64,000 bases of DNA from Zonotrichia leucophrys gambelii (taxonomy: Eukaryota; Chordata; Aves; Passeriformes; Passerellidae), in the NCBI RefSeq assembly GCF_028769735.1, contig NC_088179.1:9205950-9269949 (forward strand). Reading direction: 5' to 3'. The notes under the pieces were generated by a model. It worked only from the letters and a program-made list of their open reading frames with translations. It did not search any database and had not been told where the DNA came from. Made by a program: the position numbers and the translations under genes. Position 1 is the stretch's first letter; every line of letters begins with the position of its first letter. Below, piece after piece: positions 13,401 through 26,500 of the stretch.

Positions 13401-14300
13401 TCCCTTTTTATTTTGCCAGATTTGATCAGTTCAAGGCACTTACTGAATTTTCCCTCTTGATTACTCCTACTCTTTTGGTAGCTGAAAATAGAATATTTCT
13501 GCAGGTAGCACAAAGGTATCCCTGCCTATTCCTGACCAGAATATCCTCCTTGAAACAAGAAATCCCACAAAAAAGGACTTCAGACCTAATCCTGGATAGA
13601 GATGAATCACCTTGTGCTTAAATCTAGATTTTAATTGTGTATAAGCTGAATAAAATAGGAATTGGTTAATTGATACCGACCCAAAGAACTGCAGAAAACA
13701 ACCCATGGCTCACTCCTGCTGCATCCAGTTGATGGAAGGATTCTCACCCACACAAATAGAAACAGAATCCAGCTCCAAATAGCTCCACTATTTTAGCACC
13801 TGTTTGGGTTTTGTGATCTTCTTTCTCTTTCTTTTCTCTCCTCCTGACAACCTACCTGTCAGGAAACTAACCTGCTATTTAATCTAATGATGTGTTTACA
13901 TTTATTAATCAATTTGAATATATATTTTCTTTAGTGTGACTTTCTTCCTCCTTGTCTCCTCCCCCACATCCAAGCTGGCATCATTCAAAGTGATAAGTAT
14001 CTTCCTTCCTTTTGCACTTGAGAAAGTGGCACAGAAGTTAAAGCACTTCAAAGAGATTGTTATCTCTCCATAGCTATTGTATAATTAAACACCAGGCTCC
14101 CCATACCGATGTACATTCTCCTTGATCTCTAAGTAGGAAAACAAAAGGAAGAGGCATCTCCTGCGTTTGTCTCCTCCAACAGATGAGCATTAGCTTTTCA
14201 CATTTCTGCTGTAAACTGACTTGCTTTGTTGGAAAGAAGCTGAACTAGGGCAAGAAGATTTGCATGCTCCTACAGAAACTTACTAGTATAATCTATCTAC

Positions 14301-14358
14301 CAATTGATTAAATTGTGAGGATGTATGATTAATTATAGCTTGGTCAAATGTGACCTTT
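14301..14358. promoter_or_regulatory. Candidate enhancer-like cluster (homeodomain and nuclear-receptor-like motifs)
   Basis: Within 60 bases are CAATTGATTAAATTG (14301-14315), TGATTAATTAT (14326-14336) and TGACCTTT (14351-14358, an inverted nuclear-receptor half site). Such density can be chance in AT-rich sequence, so this is only a candidate. Confidence 0.25.
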
Positions 14359-16639
14359 TAAATATAGGACAGGATGCGTGCAGTGACTTGCAAGATTTAA
14401 AGTGGAGTTTTGAGCTGTGGACAAGGGGATGCTTTGCTTGTCTGTTTCGCTCAGCATGTCTCAAATAGGTTTTAGCTGTAGCAAATTAGGTAGAGCTAGA
14501 TGAAATGAAAGCCACCTCTGGCTGAATTATCCAACTTAAAACAGCTTTAGTGTACTATTTTTAGATTTAAATATTCTTGTTTCATGGTGGGAGATGCCAA
14601 AGTTAATCTACTTATGAAAATTCAGATTTCTGAAGTTTCCACATGGGGTCTGTTCAAGAAAATAAATTTTCTGGTTTTATGTTTTAAACAAATTTGATTT
14701 TGGATTTTTAATTTAGCTAGAGGAAGCAAATTGCTATCCAGGACCACATTTTGCTATGGTAGGTGAATCCTTACTGAGTTAAATTTTCGAGCATGTAAAC
14801 TAAGATTGTGCCACCAGCTTTGATGAAGTGACAGGATTTCTGCCATCAGCCAAGGAATTTCTTCTCTGGAATCAGTCAGTGCAAGGTGGTAGGTGAGGGG
14901 AAAAGATGACATGGCACCTAGACACTCCTTATTTTCAGCTATTTCTGCAAAAAGTAAAAAAAAAAGCCTGATCAAAGGTGTTCAAAAATATCTCTCCTAT
15001 TATTGAAATGACAGCTGACTGTACAGAACTGCAGCAGGCAGCTCAGCATTTTGCTTGGGTTCAGACTCACTGCAGCAGGGTCTAATGAATGCATCTGCTA
15101 AAAGCTCGTTAATGTTTGAGCTCTAATTCATTGTTATATATAACATAGCCATAACTATTAGTGCTGCTGATCTACAGCAGGGGGCTGAACGTGCAAAGAG
15201 CTTTTCCTCCAGTCTGGAGCTAAATGTTGCTGGCCTGGCTGCAATCCCAGCTGGCTGGTTAAAGAAACCTGTCAAGGGATCACAGGAATATAGACATCAG
15301 TGATGCATTTGGAATTAAAGCTTGCTCTGAGCTCTTGATTCTTTTATTCTCCTTAAAGATTTCCAGCACAGTGCAGTGTGGATAACTCTTTGTAGCACAA
15401 AGAACCTGTCCAAGCAAGTGTCTGAAGTATGGTTTCAGATGGGTTTTCTCTAAGGAAAATATTTGTCTTTAAATCTTTTTAGCTCTAATTAAGCCTGCAT
15501 ACCTACATTTCACTTCTGTGTGAGCTGTAATTGCTAACATTTGCACAGTGGAGCACATGAGGAGCTGCCATGGCTGCTTTGTAAAATGCAAGCAAGCAGA
15601 ATCCAGCAGCCAGGACGAGTCAGTTTTAATGACTGACTGGATCTTGCAAAAAAAGGATGGAGTTCTGCAGTGTTTGGAGTCTGCTCAAAATAAATGTGCC
15701 TTTGCTTCAGAGCTGGGGATTGGAAGATCTTCTTCCCTTCAGGGATTAAGCTGCTTTGTGCAGCACTGCCAGGGGAAGCTTGGGGAAGGGCTCTGCTTGG
15801 GGGAGAACTGCATCTCACAAGGCTGAGATGCCTTCACTTCTCTCCTGATCCATGATGGAGTTACCAAAACACAAGCCTGGGCAAGCAGCTTAGATAACAG
15901 CTACAGAAATAAGTCAGGGTAAGGAGAAGTAGTTTAGCTGGTGGATAGAGCAGAACCAATTCATGTCTTGGCTCCAGTCCTGCTGTGCCCTGGTCCTGCC
16001 CGTCCTGCTGGTGCAGCTGGTAGGTGAGGGTGTGGTGGAGCTGTCTTAGCCCCACTTTCCCTATTCCCCTGAGGCAGTAGGAGCTGCTTGCTGATAGGTC
16101 CATGGCAGAGGGGATGCACCTTAGCTCAGCTATGCTGTGGATCCAAGCCTGAAGCAGAATGCTTCATTTCTTCTATTTGTGGGTTTGCCTGTTCTGGGTG
16201 AATGGATGAAAGGAATCTCTCTGTGGAGCACAGATATGTGGGAGGTATGTGCCTTTCTGTCTCCAGGCAATAGCAACTTTGCTTCTGGAATTGTCTTTTT
16301 GGCCTGATTTTTCACCTTGGCTGGCTATCTGTGTAAGTGAAGGCATAGTTTGTGATTGAATTATACTACTGAAATGTTACTGATGTGTTAAACTGGTGTG
16401 AAATCAGACTCTGGCTACTCATGTCAGCTCTCTGGGAATAAGGAAGGAACTGAATTGCTTTAATCCAACAGAATCAGCCACTGCATGTAAATCTGGTACC
16501 TTGTCTGAGCCTTCAGCAGGGACTTTACTGTCCTCAGGTGAGATACCAGGTGAGGTACATCAATCTCTACTAGTGAACCAAAACCACAAGTTTATTGCAT
16601 CAGCTTCTTTCTAACAGGGTTAAAATGGAATTTATTCTC

Positions 16640-16800
16640 TGGGGTTATTACTGTCACTCATTATTAAAGGTCTAATTAATGCTGTTGATTCTTTATTATT
16701 TGTTTAGAATCTATTCTTTATTTCCCACTTCATGAATGATAGCAATGTAAAAACACAAGCTTTAATTAATTGAATGACTTTATTTTTCCAGTATATATCA
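16640..16800. promoter_or_regulatory. Candidate homeodomain-rich non-coding element
   Basis: TAATTAAT occurs exactly twice (16673-16680 and 16763-16770), along with several TTATT/TAAT cores and a CATGAATGAT stretch. No simple repeat explains it. Conservation could not be tested here. Confidence 0.25.
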
Positions 16801-16995
16801 GGCCTGCTCTTTTCCACATGTGTATCCAAAAGGGCAGAATAAAAGTGACATATGGTAAAAGGAAGCAGAATGTGTAAGCTCAGGTCATTAAAGTGGTAAT
16901 AATAAAGGCTTCACTAAATGGAAAATACCACCAAGTCTACTCCAAACTGTCTTGATCCATACTCAATTCATTTTTATTGTTTATAGTGTTAATTA

Positions 16996-17012
16996 TTTTT
17001 TTTGGGGGGGGG
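16996..17012. repeat. T8G9 homopolymer junction
   Basis: Eight T are followed directly by nine G. It is a low-complexity tract prone to slippage and sequencing length error. Confidence 0.8.
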
Positions 17013-20000
17013 AAGTTTATATCAGTTAAATTCATAGCATGGTTGTTAAATTGTAAATAACTAAAACTGCTGAAGCTTTTCCTCTAATAAAATTGTAATT
17101 GGCCTTTTAAAGTAACTGCACTAATAAATTTTCCTTTTCCTCCTCCTCATAGTTAACAGAGCAGTAATCCTTAGCTGCCATAAGTCAGCATCGTTCTTTT
17201 AGTCCTGTGAAGTTCTCTAGCCTACATCTGCTGGGAATCTGGCACAAAGCAGGGCTGGGACAAGGGAAGAGAAACCTCCAAGGTATTTACATGTTGGATT
17301 GTTACTCTAGCTGAAGTCAGTGCACTGCAACTTACAAAGGAGCAAAACAAGACATTACAATTGTGTGTACTCATTGAGATGGTTTATACACAGCGGTAGA
17401 CAGTTGGAGTAAGAAATAAGGTTCCATTTTGCAGCAGCTGCTGGTTACCTGTTACACTGGTTTTGTTAGCAAATGGGACCAATGGAAACCACAGTGCCCC
17501 ACTCTCCTGAGGATGTATAAGTACCAGAATGCTGCTGCTTGAAGCAGCTTCTGATCCACAGTGCCCCTGATGCCAACACTGTAGCTGCAAAATGCGGCAG
17601 CCCCTCCATGACCCATCCCATTTTAGTCCCAGGCTTAAATGTCCAGAACTAGACATTTGAATGGCCTGGGCACCTGCTGTGGAAGGACAGGAACCTCCAA
17701 AGGATGAATGCTTTTGTAAAGGATGATATGAAGGATTAAGCCAATCTTAGGCAGTGTGTGGTGAAGCAAAGAGATGAAGGAAGGTCTTCCATATTTTGAA
17801 CAGCCTGTCCCCTCCTTCATAGCAATCTTACACTATTCTGATGTTTTATTTTTTTCTCTGTGCCATTTCTGATACCAGCCATGCCTAGAGATCATTTATT
17901 TCTTAAAATGACCTTAGATGTAGTAATGTTTTTGTGCACGAGTGTGGTTTAGGATTCCCTGCCTCCTACTGTCAATATATTTCTGGGGTTTAGCTGTGAA
18001 GTGTCTCTCTCTGTGCTTAATGTACTTCCAGGCTGCTTCACCTACAGATTCTGCATTAAATATTACGGCTTGTACGTGTAACCTTTACAGTTTTGCATGT
18101 GTACAGAAGATTTTGGACATGAAAATACCCATTTCCAAACACAGTGATCCTATTTTGTTGTGTTTCTACCTGCAAATTCCATGTATCTTTGCAGTCTTTC
18201 AGCAGGTGTGGGGTATTCTGGCAGCAAAATTCCCTGCATGGGAGCATGGCAGAAGCCCCAGGGTGGAGCACAGTCCTGGCACTTGACTGGTTTTGGGTGC
18301 TGGATTGTGCAAGTGCATCACCCTGTTTTCTCACAGGATATGGGCCAGGGCTCTCCCCCATACTGCCAGCAGAACCTCCTCTCCCTGTAGGAGAGTTTTG
18401 GGCTAGGCTGCCACCCAAATATGTCACATAATGCCACAGTTGTAGCTGCAGTCTCCCAGCTGTACACAGAGTGCTTGCAGGCGTGGGAGTGTGTGGACAC
18501 ACTAGAAATTGGCCTTTACATGTCAGGTTGCAAGGAACCTGTTCTGGTGTCTAATTATTCCCAGTCTGCAGGGCAGCTGATTCCCTGTAAATAGCACTTA
18601 GTCTAGTCTCAACCTATTCAAAGTGGATGACAATTAACATTTATTTTTTTCCCCCAAGTATTTCATTTTGACAGCACTATAAACAAAAGCACTTCTATGC
18701 ATCTTTCTTTGCTGAATTATTTATTTGAATGTAGGTATGAATCATCGTTATTGCAGAACACAGTGCAGTCAGGTCTTAGTACTAAAACATCAGTGCTAAT
18801 TAGCTGGAAATAAAATTGTCAAAAAAACTCGATTCTAATTAGGGTCTTTTTAATGTTTATACACTGTGGACTTGATCTTCCTCTCAATGGCTGTGTAAAT
18901 CTGGAATGCTTTCATTTCCTCTAGTATGGTATTCATGCAAATAAGATGATAACTTTATGGTACGTTCTAATGGTTATTATATGCTGTTAGCTAAATGAGA
19001 AAGCAGTTCAAACTTTAAATTGTTTGATTAAGTAAAATCAGTCCACATGTTTTCTGCTGCATATCTAAAGCACAGAAATATTATCAGCTATTCAATTCCA
19101 GAACCATAGATCTGACCATATTCTGAAAAATAACTACATATTCTTACCCATTTTACATACAAATATGCATGTATAATAAACTGACTCATTTTTATAGCTG
19201 GAATTGTTCAGTTTGTAAGGTAAAAGTAGTAGAGCTGATCTGTCCAATAGGAACACCATGTCACAAGTGCTGAAAGTTATCAAGCTTCTCTCAGGTTTGC
19301 CCATATAGCTCATTTTGCCGTTACTTTTCTCTTTGAAATCAGCTGTTTTTTCTTAAGTGAAGCCCAGCTACTTCTTGATGTAATTCCTCGTTGCTTCCTA
19401 TCTATTTTCACAATTTTCCTGTTCATCAGAACACCTAGTCCTGCAGTATTGCCTCTGCTTCCTACTTCTGTCCCAAGAGGTTTCTTTTGATGGGTGGGCC
19501 CAAAACTTACATTTAACCAGATGTGAAATGAGTTTGGGTTTAGTATTTTACTCTGTTTTCACAATTGAGACAAAGTTTGGATTTGTATCTGAACCTTGCT
19601 GAACTTTGAAATAGGTCACATCCAATGAACATCTCATCCTTGATAGGCAGTAGTTTTTGAATCCTGAGCTGACTCTCACTGATTTCCAGTGATCAGCCTG
19701 GGACTACTGGGCCATTTCTGCAAATTCCTCCATCCAGATCTGCATGCTGTAGGCTGTTCTCTGTAAGGTCCATGCCCTCTACTTTATAAATGTAAAGACA
19801 GGAGAAAAAGTATATTCTTTTGTTTTTCTGAAATGAAAGTGAATGTAAATCATAAATTATTTTTGTTAAGAGTTAAATTTAAATGCTGTTGTGCCAAACT
19901 AACATGGTTGGAGGCTGTAAAGCTATTTATTTTTGCAGCTACTTAAGTAGAAGCTAAAGTAGAAAACAGTTTTTGCAGCAAATAATTGACATGTTGTTTT

Positions 20001-20402
20001 TCTGCTTTATAAATTGCTTAAGGGGGGCTTATGATTTTATTCATAGATTTATAAATTTGTTATAACTGTTTGGATAATTCTGTGGCTAATCTTTGAGCTG
20101 CTAAATAGTTCATAAGCTATTTACTTTTAATTTTGAGATTTTTGATTTAGAATTCAGAGGCTCTCAGTAGGTGGTTCACTGTGTTCTTGACTAGCTCTGG
20201 GTTCTTGCTTTTTCATGGCCTGTAGGATGGGTGTCAGGACCTTTAAGAGTAATTGCAGCAGTATAGAAATAAAAGTGACTTTAGCTTGCTTGATTTAGCA
20301 GCACAATGTATTGGATGTCTGGTATGACCATCCCAGCTGGAATCTTGCTGTCTGGGAGTATTTTTTAATGTTTAGCCCTGAACCAGGTCTCAACCGATAC
20401 CA

Positions 20403-20456
20403 GATCCGGGTGAGTTATCTCCGATATTGATTCAGGGATTTGCTCACCCCAGGATC
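20403..20456. repeat. Imperfect hairpin with CpG-containing arms
   Basis: GATCCGGGTGAG (20403-20414) pairs with CTCACCCCAGGATC (20443-20456) around a 28-base loop. Seven pairs, a 2-base bulge, then five more pairs form the stem, with one further A-T pair outside. The surrounding 60 bases contain several CpGs in an otherwise CpG-poor area. I recognise no RNA family. Confidence 0.6.
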
Positions 20457-22280
20457 TCTGAGATCAGAAAAGAATAGAAATTGCTCTCCTGTTTAGCTGA
20501 GAATTAAATTAGAGAGGTCTTCTGAAGAAGTGGATCATTTATCTTTCTGCATAGGCCCTGAATTAAATGCCAGATTAAACTGTTTTCCTGTGTCAGCGTG
20601 CCTTGCTGTCCTGAGTGGTGCTTAACAGAGAGGCTTGAGCAGGTTCTGTTGTGCTGCAGTCCCATTAGCACAGTCTGGAGAGGCCATGCAGGGCACTCAC
20701 AGATGTACAGTGACACACACATTTGTGTCTGATGAAATATGACCCAATAAATGGAGAGATTGCATTTATCACCTGTCTGAGGAGGCTGAGTAGGAAATGG
20801 GAGATGCTTAGGAAAGGGCTGTTCAGCATGCTTTAGGTTGTATCTCATTTCATTCCAGGAACTCCAAGTCAGTCAGTTCTGCTGCATTTAAGATGACTGT
20901 AATGAGGGATGTAATGTCTCTATGAATTACCTGAAAATCTTTAAAAAGCTCTGTCACTATTCTTTTCCTTGAGATTAAAGATAAATCTTGGCACTTGCCA
21001 TCTAGGAATCTACCTAATTACCCAAGGTTATACATCGGTCAGTCAGAGATATTTTATGAAGGACAAGGGAGTTGAAGTGTTTAAAAAAATCAGAAATTAG
21101 GCACATAATTTCACTGCAGATTGCTTTGGGGAGGCAAAACTAGGAAATTCCCAACAGGAAGCTCCTATTTCATGAGAAGATCCAACTCCTCAAGTAGGTC
21201 ATCACCTCACCTGTGGGGCTTGATTGCCCAAGGACCTCAGACTGGGCAGGTGGCAAGGCTCAGAGCTGTATTGCTGCATCCCAGAAAGCTGGTGGCAGCT
21301 GGCAGTTGACAGATCCAGAATTATTTCCTTCAGTTATAAAGCAAAATTCCCATTCTAGGGGGACATTTCTAGACCTGAGTAAAAAGGATAAGGATGCTAT
21401 CAGCCTTTCCCTTCCCAGAGACAGCTTCATGCACTACTGCACCAGTTTTGCAGGCCCTTTAGTTTCATCATTTTCCCTGCCTTTCCCAGGCTGCACTGGA
21501 CTCCACTCCCTGACCAGCTCCCCATCCTTCAGGCCACTTTAACTAGCAAAATAGAGTTGCGCATATGGAACAAGTGCTTTTGTTATTCTGTGAAGATCTG
21601 TGCTCTATTTGGCTTGTCTCACTGACATTTCCCCCTGGCCATTTCTTCTGGGGTTTGTATGGTGCAGACTGGCAGGAAAGGGTCTCGATTGTCCAAAAAC
21701 AAGGTGACAGCTTGTGGGTTATGTTTGGAGGCTTGAGTGAGTTATTTCACCCATCCTCCTCACCTTCCTGTTGGAGATGGCTAAATGAGATGTATCCCCT
21801 TGCTAATTGCTGCAGTGTGCAATCAGGCCTCATTGATATGCTAGGCTTTACAACAGTTTGCTATAATTTTACAAAGGCAATGGAATGGCTTATTGTGCTG
21901 TAATCTATCCTAAAAGAACATATCTAGAAGTTATTTTCAAATACTTTCAAAAAATATTATGACACTTTGTTGACAGGGTAACTCCATCTAGGAGCAACAC
22001 AAGAAAAAACTGAAAAGACAGGGATTACTTGACTTTGAAAAAAGAGTAAGCATGTTTTATCATGATTCCATGACACTTTTTTGAGCTGAAATTAATGGAT
22101 AAAAAGTTATTAAGGCCATGGATTTTGATGCTTATTACACTATCCTAGGACCATAAGTTCCAATAATGATGTTAATGCTAAATATGCCATTTTATGTATT
22201 GTGTACAAAAGTGCTTTATGTAACATCAGGGAAATAGACAGTTGTTTGATGGTAAGTAATACTTTACATCATGCTTTCAC

Positions 22281-22320
22281 AAGTAGTTTTCTCCTTAGAA
22301 AACAAGTAGTTTCCTCCTTT
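22281..22320. repeat. Imperfect tandem duplication, 23-bp period
   Basis: AAGTAGTTTTCTCCTT (22281-22296) recurs as AAGTAGTTTCCTCCTT from 22304, with one difference. Confidence 0.75.
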
Positions 22321-23326
22321 TGGTAAAACACAGTTTATCAAGCCTTGGTTTTATTTTTAAATTATAGAAATCTATTTTTTAAGCATAGTTATTATCCAAA
22401 AACTTATCATCTTGGCCTGGAGAGTATGTGTAGCAAAAGTGATTTGATTTTCAGACTGAGTTGCCTGAACTGTATTTCACACATTATAAGATGCATTAAC
22501 ACATACTAGTAGAAAAAACTTGACCTTGAAAATGCTCTGCTTAAACATATAGAAATCCACAGGCTGAGGTTTTTCACTTACCATATATGATGGCCAACAC
22601 AGAACTGGAGAAATTTCTTTGCAATAATTAATTAAATTACCTGAGAGATAACACAGGCATTATTTTAACCTTTCTTTTAATACTTCCTTGTGCTTTCTAT
22701 AGCAGGGTAAACCTGAACTGTGATTTGTGTTTGGATCAATGAAGCACTTCCATAAATAATAAACCTGTTTCTTTTCAGTGGTAGTATCCCACTCCTGTCC
22801 CATGGTATTACAGTGAAATAGAACCTTCAAGATAATGATCATGCTTTTATTGCTACCACAGAAAATGATGACTTATTTGGCTCTGGCCACCTTGTAAATA
22901 TCCTAGTGCATAGGAATTGAGCAGAGAAATTTGTAAGACATCTTTATTGTTTATACATATAGTGATATTTCCTATATGTGGTTGCCCAATCTAGCAAGAC
23001 ACAATTTGATCTAAGCACGGATATAAGTTCTCAGGCTCAGCCTAAGAATAAACAAAATGGCAAAACAGAGACTCAAGGGAATGATCACAGACTGAATATT
23101 CTGAAGTAGTTCCAAATGGTTTTACTTGCTGTCTGGCTTAAATTTTCAGATCATCTTTCTCTATCAGAATGGCAATTTTAGTTTTGGAGAACTTCTTGTT
23201 GCAGATGAGTTTTGTGAGGGAATGGCCGTCACTACAAAAAAGTCAGCAGTTTCATGATGTGGTATCTAGAATGCTGGAATTATTTCCAAACAAAGAAATT
23301 TTGAATACCATTGTTGTGCCAGCATT

Positions 23327-23332
23327 GAGACC
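23327..23332. repeat. Left target-site duplication of the solo LTR
   Basis: GAGACC directly precedes the 5'-TG of the LTR and is repeated exactly after its 3'-CA. Confidence 0.75.
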
Positions 23333-23577
23333 TGTCACTGACATCTTTTATGAAAAATCCTTTCCTTAGGATTTTTCCTCCTGAGAAACTGACAGGCCTC
23401 AGGAGCAACATTTTAACAATGGTTATCTGCTGCTGTAGAGTGCAACAGGTGGATCTTTGATTGGCCCATGTTGGATGTTTCTAATTTAGGGCCAATCACA
23501 GTGAGCTGGCTCGGACAAAGAGTCTGAGCCACAAACCTTTGTTATCATTCTTTCTTTTTCTATTCTTGGGTCTCACA
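23333..23577 (+). mobile_element. Solo LTR of an endogenous retrovirus, with 6-bp target duplication
   Basis: A 245-bp element starts TGTCAC and ends CTCACA, the TG...CA ends typical of retroviral LTRs. It is flanked on both sides by GAGACC (23327-23332 and 23578-23583), a 6-bp target duplication. The core around GAGGCCTCAGG-like and GGTTATCTGCTGCTG sequences matches, from memory, an LTR family abundant in songbirds. Inside are two CCAAT boxes in opposite orientation forming a perfect 10-bp inverted repeat (23458-23467 and 23489-23498), and a second inverted repeat (23353-23360 and 23369-23376). A 6-bp duplication suits an ERVK-like (class II) integrase. There is no AATAAA, and from memory the family is longer at its 3' side, so an internal deletion is likely. 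No gag, pol or env remains, so it is a recombined solo LTR. Confidence 0.8.
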
Positions 23578-23583
23578 GAGACC
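23578..23583. repeat. Right target-site duplication of the solo LTR
   Basis: GAGACC directly follows the 3'-CA of the LTR. It also pairs with the last bases of the LTR (GGGTCTC, loop ACA, GAGACCC), which makes a small hairpin at the junction. Confidence 0.75.
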
Positions 23584-26500
23584 CATGTCAGCAGATCTAA
23601 ATACAAACTTTGGATTTGTTTATGAACTTAAGGTTCTGATCAAGTCATGTACTAAGGTGGGCCTGTATCAGAACACAGGGAGTGAGGATATTTGATCCTA
23701 GCGTGGGTCAAACATGTTGCATGCTCCTGTACCATTGCTGGGCTTTGTGAAACACAATACAAAGTCATATCTGAGCATTACACCTCCCCAAATAGTGTCA
23801 TTGCCTTGTCACTGCACTCGTGGTCACTCTCTGAGACACACAGAAGGCAAACAAGGCTTTATGCCTCTTCTCAGAAGTGGAGTTGGGAGTAGAACAGAAG
23901 AAGGTTTGCTCTCTAGAACAGAAAAATTTTATATCCAGTCCAGAGAGAGAACAAATGTCTTCCTCTATGGAATATTGCCAGTTTGAATCCTGATGAAAGG
24001 ATTAGTATCTTTGGACCTGAGCCCTGCAAATGCCTGATTTAATACTATGTCTTTTACAGTTTATCCTGCCAGCTGACGTTTTACCACTGGCACCATGTGT
24101 TTACATACAGGGTTATCCAAAGGGACACCCACATCTTGTGTAGGTCATGTTGTAGTGATGTATTCCCAGTGCCAAACTGGGCAGCCACTTCCCCTAAAAC
24201 CCGTGTCTGTCATCGGCTTGTATCAGAGTCCCTCCAGTGTGTTTGGACTGTGCTTTAGCCTACATATCTTTTAAGTAGCTATTGGTAATTCCAAGACAGA
24301 CCTACAATCTCCAACCAGGCTTTGATTTCAAGGCCTCTGTGCTGTCTGGAAGCCATATCCAGCATGGACAGTGACTTCTGCAGGGCATGTGCTGCCTTTT
24401 AAAAGGCCACATGGTTAATCTCTGACAAGTGTTATTTGAGAAAGAGAGGACTCTGACTGTCACATCTCAGGGTATGACTTTTGATTGCTCTGCTCTTCAT
24501 TTCCAGCCAAGGAGTTTCTGTTGTTTAGCCCTTTCTCAAAGATATTCAAGTGGACTGGAAACAGGCTGAGGATGGACACTGAGAGTCTCTTCTTGTATAG
24601 CTTCTCCTCACCTGTCATGATGAGGTGAAAGGTGTTGCTGCTACCAGCTAACCTCTGTGTTTTTAGTCCCCCACAAATGACACCTGTAACATGTCAGGGC
24701 TGCTGGGAAAATATTAAAAAGTTCACTCCCAAGAGCTGCTTCTTAATTTAAGCTATGCTAAATTTGGGTTTGGGGAGGTTTTTGGGGTTTTGCTCATTTT
24801 TGTTTGCTTTTTGTGTACCTCCTCACTGGCAGAGCATGAGATAAGAAAAAAGTCCTTGAATTACGTTAAATACAACTTAGCAAATAACCAAAACATCACT
24901 GTATTATTAACACCATTCTAATTCCAAATCCAAAACACAGCTTTGCAGTAGCAACTGAGAAGAAATTAGCTCCATCCCACCTGGAACCGGGACAGTGTTA
25001 CAGCAAAACAGATTTTGCATTGCTTTATTAGAAAGCATTGGACTATTCCCACTGAATGTACTCTACTAGGGATTTTACTGTTAACTGTGCATTGACACAG
25101 TATCTTGTGTGAGTGATCCAAATTTTAATGATTTTATTCTCTCCATCAACCTGATGTATAATAATTGCTTTTTTGGATGAGTTACAAGCTGAGCGTAAAT
25201 ATTTAGTATTAATGAATTCAGGTTTATTATGTGGAAGTGTACCTGCAGTGCAGCAAATATGCAGCCATCCATGAAGAATCTACTATGATCAGGGCAGGAC
25301 TTCTCCCTTTCTTCCTCATCTTCCTCTTCCTGTTTCTCTGGCTTGTGGAAAACAAAATAACTTGTTTTTCTCCATTTGTTACTGATCCCCTTAGCCTTGG
25401 CACTTCACCATGTTTACTGGACACACTCCTGCATTCCTGTCTGTCATGTCTTTTGTTATGAACAGATTGTCCAATTACTCAAATCTGTTCACAGGTTGCT
25501 GGCCAAGGGCTAAATCGCATTGACAACATGAGGTATTCTATAATTTTTTGTATTTATATTGTATTTTATAGACTTGCTTCTCCTGCTAGTGTGCTGGGGA
25601 ACTTGGGACAGCAAGGTGGGAAATAATGAGATAGCAGCTGTAGATAAGCCAAGAACATATTCTGCTTTGCTTTCCAGGTCTGTGGTCTCACTGCAAACCC
25701 CTTTTGTGCTCTCAGGCCAAAGACTTGGTCATCTTCTGAGAAACTGCCATTTTCACTTGTGTAAATAATAGTGTATTGGAGGGGTCATCATAGCCTCAAC
25801 ATTTCCTTCCTGAGTTGATGTGTGGTACCTTGTGGTTCCCCTCTCTCTGAGGGCTCTGAAGCTCTGTTCAGACCAGTGTTTCTGTGCATTTCAGAAGTGA
25901 AACTCAAAGCACACAGAGAAATGCAGAAGCATGCAAGGGGTGGTTCTGGGTTTGAGGTTGCCGCTTGGGAACCATGGCATGTGAATTCAGGTTTTGGCTC
26001 AGCTGATTGTTCTGCATCATCTGTCAAATTTTGAAATGGAGCAACAGCAGCTATCCAAGAGGAAATGATCAGGAAAGGCCAAAGTAGAGCAAGTCCCTAA
26101 GACTATATCACTGTACAGGATTGCCCATAGCTGGATGCTGTGTACTCAGTGGGGTTTCTGAAGTCCTTGCCCTCCTGCTGACCTGCAGCTCCACTTGTGG
26201 GTCCAGTTCTGCTTTGTCACAACAAGCTTTGTAGGGTGGCTTCTGCTTTCCCCTGTGCACCTCATGCCATCCTTTGCCTTTGTCCCTAGATTAAGAGCAA
26301 GTGGTGTAAAATGTCAGAGCCTGCACACAGTGGTGCTGGTGCTGAACATTTGCACAGAAGCTCTCTCAGTGTCTAACATGGAGCACCCAGGGTGACTAGT
26401 GGCCCTGCTGGAGCAGGGGGCATGCAGAAAGGAGGACAAAGAACTGTGAAAAGATGAGGCTAAAATCAAAGGCTGAGAGAAATGACAAAGAGAGCAGTGG

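Larger units (their letters stand above)
8841..23332. other. Non-coding, mostly unique AT-rich sequence; probable intron
   Basis: No exon or RNA gene could be supported. The GC-rich flank of the minisatellite continues to about 9150. After that the sequence is AT-rich, with small hairpins (13331-13356, 20403-20456), short direct duplications (13366-13400, 22281-22320), a T8G9 homopolymer junction (16996-17012), and stretches dense in TAAT-type homeodomain motifs (14301-14358, 16673-16770). Moderately GC-rich patches lie near 10.8-11.05, 15.5-15.8, 17.4-17.65 and 18.2-18.5 kb. Confidence 0.55.

Noticed and set aside
18056..18502. 148-codon minus-strand frame overlapping plus-strand frames
   Set aside because: Several frames are open on both strands in a GC-richer patch, there is no recognisable protein and no splice structure.
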